The notes under the pieces were generated by a model. That model was given only the letters and a program-made list of their open reading frames with translations, was not told the origin of the DNA and made no database searches. DNA of 64,000 bases from an uncultured Sphingomonadaceae bacterium (GTDB lineage Bacteria > Pseudomonadota > Alphaproteobacteria > Sphingomonadales > Sphingomonadaceae), in the NCBI GenBank assembly GCA_947489315.1, contig CANLCX010000001.1:747501-811500 (forward strand), written 5' to 3'. Below are positions 58,084-64,000 of the stretch, piece by piece. Position 1 is the first letter of the stretch. Every line of letters starts with the position of its first letter. A program made the translations under genes and the position numbers.

Positions 58084-60057
58084 TCAATAATCCGGTGGAT
58101 TATGTTTACGTAAAAACGCCTCGAGGCGGGTGTACCAATCAACCTCATTGGCACGGTCTGAGAAACCGTGCCCCTCATCTTCGTAAACTTTTATTTCGAT
58201 CGGTATGGCGGCTTTTTTTGCTGCTTTTACCAGTAGTTTATACTGGCTGTAGGGAACATTGCTGTCCTCGTCTCCATGTGTCAGCAACAAAGGGCGTTTC
58301 AATTTGGCGATCTGTTGAACGGGTGAAACGTTATCCAGATCAAAACCATCATTGCCCTGAACGGTCTCTTTCCATTCTTTTGCATAGCGGCTGCGAAAAA
58401 ATTTCTTGTCATATTTGAGTTGTTTTGCCCAGTCGGTCACCCCTGCAAAACTAGCGGCGCATCTATAACGTTCGGGATTACGAATGGCGCCCCAGATTGC
58501 GGCATAGCCACCATAGGAAGCCCCAACCAAGCAGACCCGTTTAGGATCAGCAAACCCTTGTTCCACTAACCAATCCATCCCATCATCAAGGTCATCTTGC
58601 ATGGCGCGGCCAATCTGGCCTTCACCCTTCGTATAAAAGTCTTCGCCATAGCCGCCGGAACCGCGAAAGTTTGGCCGGAATACAGCATATCCTCGATTGG
58701 AAAGAAACTGTACTTCTGCATTGTAATCCCACGTATCGCGCACGTCATAAGGTCCGCCATGCGGCAATATGATCAACGGCAGGTTTTTTCCATCTGAGCC
58801 ATTCGGCAGTGTCAGATATGCCTTTATTTTTAAGCCATCCCGAGACGTATATTCCACATATTTTGTCGACGCCATTTTTGCAGGATCAATGGGGTCGTTT
58901 ATGCCACCAATTCGGTCCAATTTTTTCGCAACTGGTTTGAACAAATAATAGCTGCCCGGATCTGTTGATGACGTGGTATAAATGATCATCCGTGTACGGT
59001 CTTTGCTCAGTGATTGGATCCAAACTTCTTGACCTTTCAAAGCTTTTTCGAGGCTGGCCTGTATTTTTTTGAGGTCTTCATCGAACCAGACGATGCGATC
59101 GCGAGAATCGGTATAACGCGCTGACAATAGATTTTTGCCATCTTCACTTAGGCGATAACTGGAAATGTCATTTTCTGGATGGCCAAGCACCATCTTACCC
59201 AGCGCGCGGGTCCGATAGTCAAATTCATACAGCGCGAATCGGCCAGTTTTCTTGTTGGAAAGGACATAGCCGGTATCACTACCTGCAGTGATCCCTTCAA
59301 TATCAAGCAGGCTATCTTCCAGCTCCTCCTCGCTATCTTTGTCTCGTAGCTTGCTGATCAATTCAAATTTCTGATTGGCATTGCTACGATAGTAAATGTC
59401 TAATCCTGTGCTTCGAAAAGAAATCCCCATTCTCACAATACCGGCATCATCTGCTAGCCAACGCCAGATTTTCTTTTGGGGATAGACCACGGTCGAGACG
59501 TCATTATCGGCCAAGCTAACCCTGTAGACGGTTGGGTATTCTGTTGAACTGGCCTGAATCGACTGAAGCAAATATTCGCCTTCAGGATCAACATATAGGA
59601 CATTATCTCCATCGGCGACAGTTTGCCATCGCCCGACAGGCTGAAAACTTTCCTTCTTAATATCATATGTGAACATCGATGAGCGCCAATACTCCCTTGA
59701 CCCTCGCGTCAGAACTCCTCTGACGCTGATAAGAATCTTGTTGTTCCCGGCCCAACGGTACCATTTCAGAGTGTTGTTTTCTGGAACCTTGATGCGCTCG
59801 ATTTTGTCGGTGTCGATGGCTCTAATTGTAAGCGTTTTGGTCGAGCCAATTTGCTCCCTATGAACCATCTTTAATCCATCGGGTGACAATATAGGTCTCA
59901 CCATCTGTCCCGGCGCTGCAAATGTATCAGCCGGGATTAGCTCTGGTGATTTAGCCGGCAAGCTCTCGTTTGCATTTGTAACGTTTTGAGCAAAAACCGG
60001 TGTATTCGAATAAACAATTGTACTGCAAGCCACCAACAGACCAAGAAATAATCGCAT
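58084..60057 (-). CDS. Exported S9 (prolyl oligopeptidase-type) peptidase
   Basis: A 657-residue serine peptidase with signal peptide (MRLFLGLLVACSTIVYSNTP ... AQ). An N-terminal beta-propeller (about 45-390) is followed by an alpha/beta-hydrolase domain with nucleophile S514 in CLVGASYGGYAA, Asp in LTHGDEDSNVP and His in YEDEGHGFSD. This fits the DPP/acylaminoacyl-peptidase branch. The ATG at 60057 has AGGGGGG just before it and is preferred to one seven codons upstream. Stands alone between repeats. Confidence 0.9.
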   Translation of the reverse strand: MRLFLGLLVACSTIVYSNTPVFAQNVTNANESLPAKSPELIPADTFAAPGQMVRPILSPDGLKMVHREQIGSTKTLTIRAIDTDKIERIKVPENNTLKWYRWAGNNKILISVRGVLTRGSREYWRSSMFTYDIKKESFQPVGRWQTVADGDNVLYVDPEGEYLLQSIQASSTEYPTVYRVSLADNDVSTVVYPQKKIWRWLADDAGIVRMGISFRSTGLDIYYRSNANQKFELISKLRDKDSEEELEDSLLDIEGITAGSDTGYVLSNKKTGRFALYEFDYRTRALGKMVLGHPENDISSYRLSEDGKNLLSARYTDSRDRIVWFDEDLKKIQASLEKALKGQEVWIQSLSKDRTRMIIYTTSSTDPGSYYLFKPVAKKLDRIGGINDPIDPAKMASTKYVEYTSRDGLKIKAYLTLPNGSDGKNLPLIILPHGGPYDVRDTWDYNAEVQFLSNRGYAVFRPNFRGSGGYGEDFYTKGEGQIGRAMQDDLDDGMDWLVEQGFADPKRVCLVGASYGGYAAIWGAIRNPERYRCAASFAGVTDWAKQLKYDKKFFRSRYAKEWKETVQGNDGFDLDNVSPVQQIAKLKRPLLLTHGDEDSNVPYSQYKLLVKAAKKAAIPIEIKVYEDEGHGFSDRANEVDWYTRLEAFLRKHNPPDY

Positions 60058-60078
60058 AAGCCCCCCTATGTGTTTCAA

Positions 60079-60421
60079 TAATCCTGCTAATCACCATTCT
60101 AAACTATGGTAAGCTATGAGCGTTTGCTTTCGGAATGCATTGGTCAAAGCTTTCGTTCTGAAACAGTCCGTGCGATACACCCTTGATGCTCAGAGGCTTT
60201 GTTATTCTAGTAGGCAGTCTGTAGCTGTTGTTCGCCGCATTCGTTCTATTTATGAAATATTCGGAGTTTGGTAACCGGGATGCGTGTTTGGTCGATGGCG
60301 GTATGTGGCAAGATGGTGTTTGCGTTGGAAATAGATCTGCAAGCTAATGTCCGCTTTCGGGATAAAGCAGACAGGTCTGTTGAAGCGCGAAAAGGGAAAT
60401 TAATTTTAGAGAGACTCATAT
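60079..60421. other. 343-bp gap with one A-type repeat
   Basis: Between the minus-strand peptidase and the TPR-like gene. No supported gene; the region has the promoter side of the peptidase and the A palindrome at 60344-60373. Confidence 0.5.
60344..60373 (+). repeat. Dispersed palindrome, A type, copy 3
   Basis: CTAATGTCCGCTTTCGGGAT then AAAGCAGACA. TGTCCGC pairs with GCAGACA apart from one base. Confidence 0.7.
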
Positions 60422-61090
60422 TCAGACTTTGGGCTCTGTGCCCAACTCTCCTTCGTCCCACAAGCCCGCAATGACAATCAATCGGTTCAAAAGCTCGTCA
60501 GGTAATTTTGGAATTTGGCCCAACTCTGGATGAGTTGAAATTGGACCTTCTTTAGAGACAGCTAATTCCAAAGCAGCTTTTGCAGGGGCAATTGCCTCAT
60601 CCCTTTGACCTTTGTCATAGAGGATAAACGCACATCCCGCATGGCCAGCGAAGCTTCGAGCGAAGGGTCGACCGACTTGCTTTTGGGCATCTTGGTCAAG
60701 AGTTTCTAGACGCTCCAATGCCTTTTCGTAATTCTGTGATCGTTTGTGCAGCCCGGACAGAAACGCAAACTCCATCACACCAACAGCACCCAAGTTCATT
60801 CCGGTATCACCGACGGCTTTTCCCAGTGATGCGAATGCGGCATCGATGTCTCCTTGGGAGAGATGGATCATAGATTTTGAATAATTGCCGCCTGAAACAT
60901 GAGACTCATCAGTGGCAATATATTCATCCAGCAATTCGATTGCTGCGACCGGATGGCTCTCTGAAATCGCTGCGGCTTTCGTGCGAAGATAGAAATCTCT
61001 CTGATTTTTAGAGCGCGATAGTTTCCGGCGAAAAAGCTCTTGTGCTTCATCATCCCAATCAGACCCGCAATACCAATCGTCACTTTCCAT
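60422..61090 (-). CDS. TPR-like protein of unknown function
   Basis: A 222-residue, probably cytoplasmic, all-helical protein without signal peptide or membrane segment. The helical pairs (PVAAIELLDEYIATDES, YSKSMIHLSQGDIDAAFASLGKAV, RSQNYEKALERLETLDQD, AGCAFILYDKGQRDEAIAPAKAALELAV) have TPR spacing. No partner gene near. Function unknown. Confidence 0.65.
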   Translation of the reverse strand: MESDDWYCGSDWDDEAQELFRRKLSRSKNQRDFYLRTKAAAISESHPVAAIELLDEYIATDESHVSGGNYSKSMIHLSQGDIDAAFASLGKAVGDTGMNLGAVGVMEFAFLSGLHKRSQNYEKALERLETLDQDAQKQVGRPFARSFAGHAGCAFILYDKGQRDEAIAPAKAALELAVSKEGPISTHPELGQIPKLPDELLNRLIVIAGLWDEGELGTEPKV

Positions 61091-61186
61091 CTGGTCGTAA
61101 TAATTGACTAAATGCGTTCAGCAACCTCAATGTTCAAAAGATTACCGCGTTCGACATTATTTTTCGCCGTCGTTAACACACGAAGT

Positions 61187-61216
61187 CTAGTGTCCGCTTT
61201 CGGGATGTTGCGGACA
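61187..61216 (+). repeat. Dispersed palindrome, A type, copy 4
   Basis: CTAGTGTCCGCTTTCGGGAT then GTTGCGGACA; TGTCCGC and GCGGACA pair perfectly around a 12-nt loop, so this is the most intact A copy. Confidence 0.75.
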
Positions 61217-61245
61217 CTGAACTAACCCCTTCGGACGGGTCAACT

Positions 61246-61309
61246 ATGGATCGAGGATTCCCCTCACCATGCTGACAGGAGCTACCATCATGTCCTTCAT
61301 AGTTGCAGC
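61246..61309 (+). pseudogene. Duplicated remnant of the LuxR/DUF4019 membrane-segment coding region
   Basis: 64 bp that match 61731-61794 at 61 positions. Read in the same frame as the intact gene they give GSRIPLTMLTGATIMSFIVAA and then TGA TGA. All three changes alter the residue (A to T, V to A, I to T), so it is not under selection as the helix. Only the membrane helix is left of a former paralogue or of a partial duplication. Confidence 0.7.
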
Positions 61310-61441
61310 CTGATGATGGGACGGACGGGGGGGCGAGCCCCTCATGGCGAATGATACGAATTTTTTGGGGTAGTGCGGAATCGGCACGCCACCTAGACTG
61401 TGACGATCAGATGATCGCCAACGCGGAACGCGGATAGACCT

Positions 61442-62215
61442 ATGCCAGAAAATTATCACGCCCTCACGGAGAAGGAGAAGGAAACGCTGCGATTGCTGGT
61501 GAGAGGCTATGACACAAAAACTATCGCTCAGCATTTTGAGCTGTCTGTGCATACGATCAACGAGCGGCTGCGCAACGCCCGCCAAAAAATGTCCGTTTCC
61601 AGCAGCCGCCAAGCGGCGCGTATGTTGCTCGAGAAAGAAGGCGAACACCCCAGTTTTCTAGTGGACAGGATTTTGGGGGAAGCCGAAAGTGCCGATGGCC
61701 TGTTAGCCCATGAAACACCGGATGACGGTCATGGATCGAGGATTCCCCTCGCCATGCTGACAGGAGTTATCATCATGTCCTTCATAGTTGCAGCAATTGC
61801 CTTATCGTCCCTCTCGCAAAATGCGGCGCCCGCCATCGAGGCTGTCCAAGCGGAACCAGAGGCCCAAACATCATCCTCTGCGCTCGCCGCATCCGATGTC
61901 ATGCAGTCGGCCCGGAAATGGCTGGCGCTGGTTGATGCGTATAACTGGCTCGATAGCTGGAACGCCACCGGACAATCCTTCAAGGAATTAAACACCAGCG
62001 AGGCTTGGGCATCGACCGCCGAACAGGTTCAACCTGCATTCGGAGCGGTGCTCTCGCGGACGGCCAGCAGCCAGGAAGCGGTACCAGCGCCGCCGTCCGG
62101 ATATGAGATGGTCAAATTCCGGACCAGCTTCGAAAACAAGCCCGATGCCACCGAGACCTTGACGCTGGTTCGGGAGGATTCGACCTGGAAGGTGGTAGGT
62201 TATTGGATTGAGTGA
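61442..62215 (+). CDS. Membrane-anchored LuxR-type HTH protein with DUF4019 domain
   Basis: A 257-residue protein: N-terminal LuxR/GerE HTH (about 5-62, LTEKEKETLRLLVRGYDTKTIAQHF with SVHTINERLRNARQKM), a linker, one membrane helix (about 102-124), and a periplasmic DUF4019 domain (about 150-257, ARKWLALVDAYNWLDSWNATG ... WKVVGYWIE). The arrangement puts the DNA-binding part in the cytoplasm and a sensor-like part outside. Ligand and target unknown. Weak RBS. A remnant of its helix region lies 136 bp upstream. Confidence 0.85.
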   Translation: MPENYHALTEKEKETLRLLVRGYDTKTIAQHFELSVHTINERLRNARQKMSVSSSRQAARMLLEKEGEHPSFLVDRILGEAESADGLLAHETPDDGHGSRIPLAMLTGVIIMSFIVAAIALSSLSQNAAPAIEAVQAEPEAQTSSSALAASDVMQSARKWLALVDAYNWLDSWNATGQSFKELNTSEAWASTAEQVQPAFGAVLSRTASSQEAVPAPPSGYEMVKFRTSFENKPDATETLTLVREDSTWKVVGYWIE

Positions 62216-62305
62216 TCGGGTGGGGAGTGGGATTATGCTCCCCGGCCAGTCAATGTCATGGCTTACTGGTTTCGAGATTTTATGCAGCGGCAGCGAGCAC
62301 CCATC

Positions 62306-62893
62306 CTATCCAGCCAACTGGCTCAAAGCGAAGCTCTGCGCCGCATCTCGAACTTCTTCGGCCAATTCTGAATCGGGTAGCGACTTGGCAATAACCATGC
62401 CGCCCACGCATAATGCCGCCATCGACAAGGCTTGCTGCCGTGCTTCGCGACCTCTCTTGCCAATGCCGTTCTCAAACAATCCGACCATTGCTTGCAGCAG
62501 CTCGGAATAGGATGTCTGCACCTGCGGATTGGACCGGGCAATGTCTGAAGGCAGCGCGATCATCGGACATTGTCCATCGATATCGCCCAGATGTTCCGAA
62601 GACAGATATCCCAATATCATTTGGCGGACCATGTCTTCCCCGGGCGAACCTGGATCGACGCCAGCATCTTTCCGCCATTCAGCACCACGGCCATGCAAAA
62701 AGCTGGATACGGCAGCGTGGTGGAGCTGTTCTTTCGTCTTGAAATGATTGTAGAATCCCCCGCGAGTGAGCCCCGCATTCTCCATCACCATGTCGATGGT
62801 GACATCCTGAAAGCCGTGCCGGTTAAATAGAATTCTGGCAGATTCAACGATCTTCGCACGTGTCTGCTGCTTATGCTCAGCACTATAAGGCAT
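62306..62893 (-). CDS. TetR/AcrR-family transcriptional regulator
   Basis: A 195-residue repressor-type protein. The N-terminal HTH (about 10-57) reads RAKIVESARILFNRHGFQDVTIDMVMENAGLTRGGFYNHFKTKEQL. The C-terminal ligand domain is helical (MVRQMILGYLSSEHLGDIDGQCPMIALPSD). Divergent from the YCII operon, with a perfect palindrome between them that is the likely operator. Confidence 0.92.
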   Translation of the reverse strand: MPYSAEHKQQTRAKIVESARILFNRHGFQDVTIDMVMENAGLTRGGFYNHFKTKEQLHHAAVSSFLHGRGAEWRKDAGVDPGSPGEDMVRQMILGYLSSEHLGDIDGQCPMIALPSDIARSNPQVQTSYSELLQAMVGLFENGIGKRGREARQQALSMAALCVGGMVIAKSLPDSELAEEVRDAAQSFALSQLAG

Positions 62894-62906
62894 CGGTATG
62901 TTCTCC

Positions 62907-62926
62907 CTTTTATGGTGTCATAAAAG
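62907..62926. promoter_or_regulatory. Likely TetR operator (8+4+8 perfect palindrome)
   Basis: CTTTTATG (62907-62914), spacer GTGT, CATAAAAG (62919-62926), 14 bp from the tetR start and 85 bp from the divergent YCII start. A smaller ATGTT-CTTT-AACAT palindrome follows at 62937-62950. Position and symmetry support control of both directions. Confidence 0.65.
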
Positions 62927-63010
62927 ATTTCTAAAAATGTTCTTTAACATATTTAGATCGGCGCAATAAAGGCGGTTCGAAAGACACCAAACCCTCAGAG
63001 GAGAATGAAA

Positions 63011-63328
63011 ATGCAAAAATTCATCTTGGCCTATCATGGCGGAAAAACTTCAATGACACCCGAAGAAGGGCAGCAACATATGAAAAAATGGATGGCATGG
63101 ATGGATGGCCTTGGCGACGCGGTGGTGGATCGCGGTCTTCCTGTTGGCCAATCGATAACGGTCAGTTCTGATGGCGTGACGGAAGACGGCGGCTCCAACC
63201 CGTTATCCGGTATCACGATCATTCAAGCGGAAAATCAGGATGCGGCAATCGCCATGACGAAAAAATCACCGCATCTCGACATTGGCGGGACTATTGAATT
63301 GGCCCCGGCGATGGATATGCCAATGTAG
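63011..63328 (+). CDS. YCII-related protein
   Basis: A 105-residue protein of the YCII/DGPF fold. It has the MTPEEGQQHMKKWMAWMDGLGDAVVDRG region and the later ITIIQAENQDAAIAMTKKSPHLDIGGTIELAPAM, with the conserved His/Asp-like spacing of the family. Activity unknown. RBS GAGGAGA is spaced for the ATG at 63011 rather than at 63005. First gene of the operon facing tetR. Confidence 0.85.
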   Translation: MQKFILAYHGGKTSMTPEEGQQHMKKWMAWMDGLGDAVVDRGLPVGQSITVSSDGVTEDGGSNPLSGITIIQAENQDAAIAMTKKSPHLDIGGTIELAPAMDMPM

Positions 63329-63337
63329 GAGGCGATT

Positions 63338-63745
63338 GTGAAACATATATTGTCGGTGATAGCCTTCATGATCGTCTCGTTCGCCGTTCAAGGGCTGAAC
63401 CACTTTGTGATCAATATAGAATATTATGCCAATATTGATTTTGCACGACCGGAGCCTGTTATGGCTCTGGGTTTCCTGACGATGATCATTCAGGGAAGCA
63501 TTTTGACTCTCGCGCTGGCCCATATCGCTCCGATCAACGCGAGGGTAAAAGATGGTCTGAAGGTGTCGCTCAGTTTTGGATTGTTTCTGGGTTTCTATAT
63601 CGCCTTTGCAGAACCGGCCAAATATACGGCACCATCTATTCCGGGCTGGATATTCACAGAGGGCCTCGCCAGCACGATCCAGTTTGTTGTGTTCGGTTTT
63701 GTCCTCGGTTTCATCCACGAGCGTTTCACGAAGGCATCCACATGA
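63338..63745 (+). CDS. Small four-helix membrane protein
   Basis: A 135-residue protein with four membrane helices: VIAFMIVSFAVQGLNHFVI, ALGFLTMIIQGSILTLALAHI, VSLSFGLFLGFYIAFA and TIQFVVFGFVLGFIHE. GTG start with TAGGAGG upstream. Function unknown; similar small proteins occur beside YCII and TetR genes. ATGA overlap with the next gene. Confidence 0.75.
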   Translation: MKHILSVIAFMIVSFAVQGLNHFVINIEYYANIDFARPEPVMALGFLTMIIQGSILTLALAHIAPINARVKDGLKVSLSFGLFLGFYIAFAEPAKYTAPSIPGWIFTEGLASTIQFVVFGFVLGFIHERFTKAST

Positions 63746-64000
63746 GAGAAATTGCGGCACTGACATTCGTAACTGTTGATGGTGTTATGCAGGCGGTTCG
63801 TTCGCCCGATGAAGATCGCTCTGGCGGTTTTACTTCGGGCGGCTGGGCCACCGCATATTGGGATCCGGTAATGGAGCAGGTCCAGAAGGAGGCGATGGCC
63901 GAACCTTATGATATGCTGCTGGGCCGCAAAACCTATGAGATGTTTTCTAGTCATCAGGACACCAGCATGAATGATGGCCATGTTTATGTCGTGTCGTCCG
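63742..64000 (+). CDS. Dihydrofolate-reductase-like (RibD C-terminal) protein, 3' end outside
   Basis: The first 86 codons of a DHFR-family protein: REIAALTFVTVDGVMQAVRS, GGWATAYWD and MLLGRKTYEMF, which is the RibD-C/YyaP type. Substrate unknown. Cut by the window end. Overlaps the membrane-protein gene as ATGA. Confidence 0.85.
   Translation, partial: MREIAALTFVTVDGVMQAVRSPDEDRSGGFTSGGWATAYWDPVMEQVQKEAMAEPYDMLLGRKTYEMFSSHQDTSMNDGHVYVVSS

Larger units (their letters stand above)
61091..61441. other. 351-bp gap with an A-type repeat and a duplicated gene remnant
   Basis: Contains A copy 4 (61187-61216), the 64-bp remnant 61246-61309, and a G-rich hairpin (GGGG-CGAG-CCCC near 61330) before the LuxR/DUF4019 gene. 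Confidence 0.6.

Noticed and set aside
59669-59863. 65-codon plus-strand frame inside the S9 peptidase gene
   Set aside because: Antisense to a well-supported coding region, no RBS.
50771-61441. Insertion sequence or transposon around the cus genes
   Set aside because: No transposase or integrase reading frame and no terminal inverted repeats of IS type; only short palindromes.
1-64000. tRNA, rRNA, CRISPR array or phage genes
   Set aside because: None seen on reading both strands; a tRNAscan or covariance-model search would settle the tRNA question.

Overview
The window reads as one contiguous, gene-dense chromosomal segment of an alphaproteobacterium. It is most likely a sphingomonad (order Sphingomonadales, perhaps a marine Sphingorhabdus/Parasphingorhabdus-type lineage). 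The reasons are the gene order argS / SPOR protein / nagZ / scpAB / tatABC, the ispH-thrB-rnhA operon, a meso-DAP-type dcw cluster with an alphaproteobacterial FtsZ tail, a LuxR-HTH/DUF4019 membrane protein, and a nested palindromic repeat of the kind scattered through sphingomonad genomes. The taxon is inference; the gene identifications rest on motifs in the translated sequence.

Region by region. (1) 1-2.3 kb, minus: rnhA (cut by the window edge), thrB and ispH, joined by ATGA overlaps. (2) 2.4-9.7 kb, plus: a lipoprotein, argS, a SPOR protein, nagZ, scpA, scpB and tatABC, closed by a nested palindrome that ends in a T tract. (3) 9.7-12.3 kb, minus: two tandem entericidin-type lipoproteins and a TonB-dependent receptor with a His/Glu-rich loop and a Zur-box-like palindrome upstream, so probably a zinc receptor. 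(4) 12.3-20 kb: VOC protein, purT, a membrane protein, a GST, a divergent pair of ribosome-modifying enzymes (RoxA-type oxygenase and RluE), cysK, and two membrane or lipoprotein genes. (5) 20.0-38.8 kb: a complete dcw cluster, mraZ-rsmH-ftsL-ftsI-murE-murF-mraY-murD-ftsW-murG-murC-murB-ddl-ftsQ-ftsA-ftsZ, preceded by six TCCC/ACCC tracts at exact 10-bp spacing (MraZ operator). Almost every junction is a 4-nt stop/start overlap. (6) 38.9-42.6 kb: a TPR/SPOR protein, a dGTPase-like HD hydrolase and an NAD(P)-binding protein. (7) 42.6-47.5 kb: a tandem glycine riboswitch and gcvT-gcvH-gcvPA-gcvPB. (8) 47.5-50.8 kb: a BASS transporter, a DUF938 methyltransferase and an acyl-CoA ligase.

(9) 50.8-61.4 kb is the accessory part: looser spacing and a dispersed palindromic repeat with a 16-nt identical core seen four times, in two sub-types. 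It holds a copper/silver efflux operon (a small Cys-rich exported protein, TolC-type channel, adaptor with a metal-binding N-terminus and a fused CusF-like C-terminus, and CusA with M573/M623/M672), an exported S9 peptidase and a TPR-like protein. One repeat copy supplies the stop codon of cusA. (10) 61.2-64 kb: a duplicated 64-bp gene remnant, a membrane-tethered LuxR/DUF4019 protein, a TetR regulator divergent from a YCII / membrane protein / DHFR-like operon with a perfect 8+4+8 palindrome between them, and the window edge.

No tRNA, rRNA, CRISPR array, transposase or phage gene was seen. I found no clearly new multi-gene system. The most unusual items are the repeat-bounded cus island with its fused adaptor, the duplicated transmembrane-segment remnant beside the LuxR/DUF4019 gene, and the six-unit MraZ operator.
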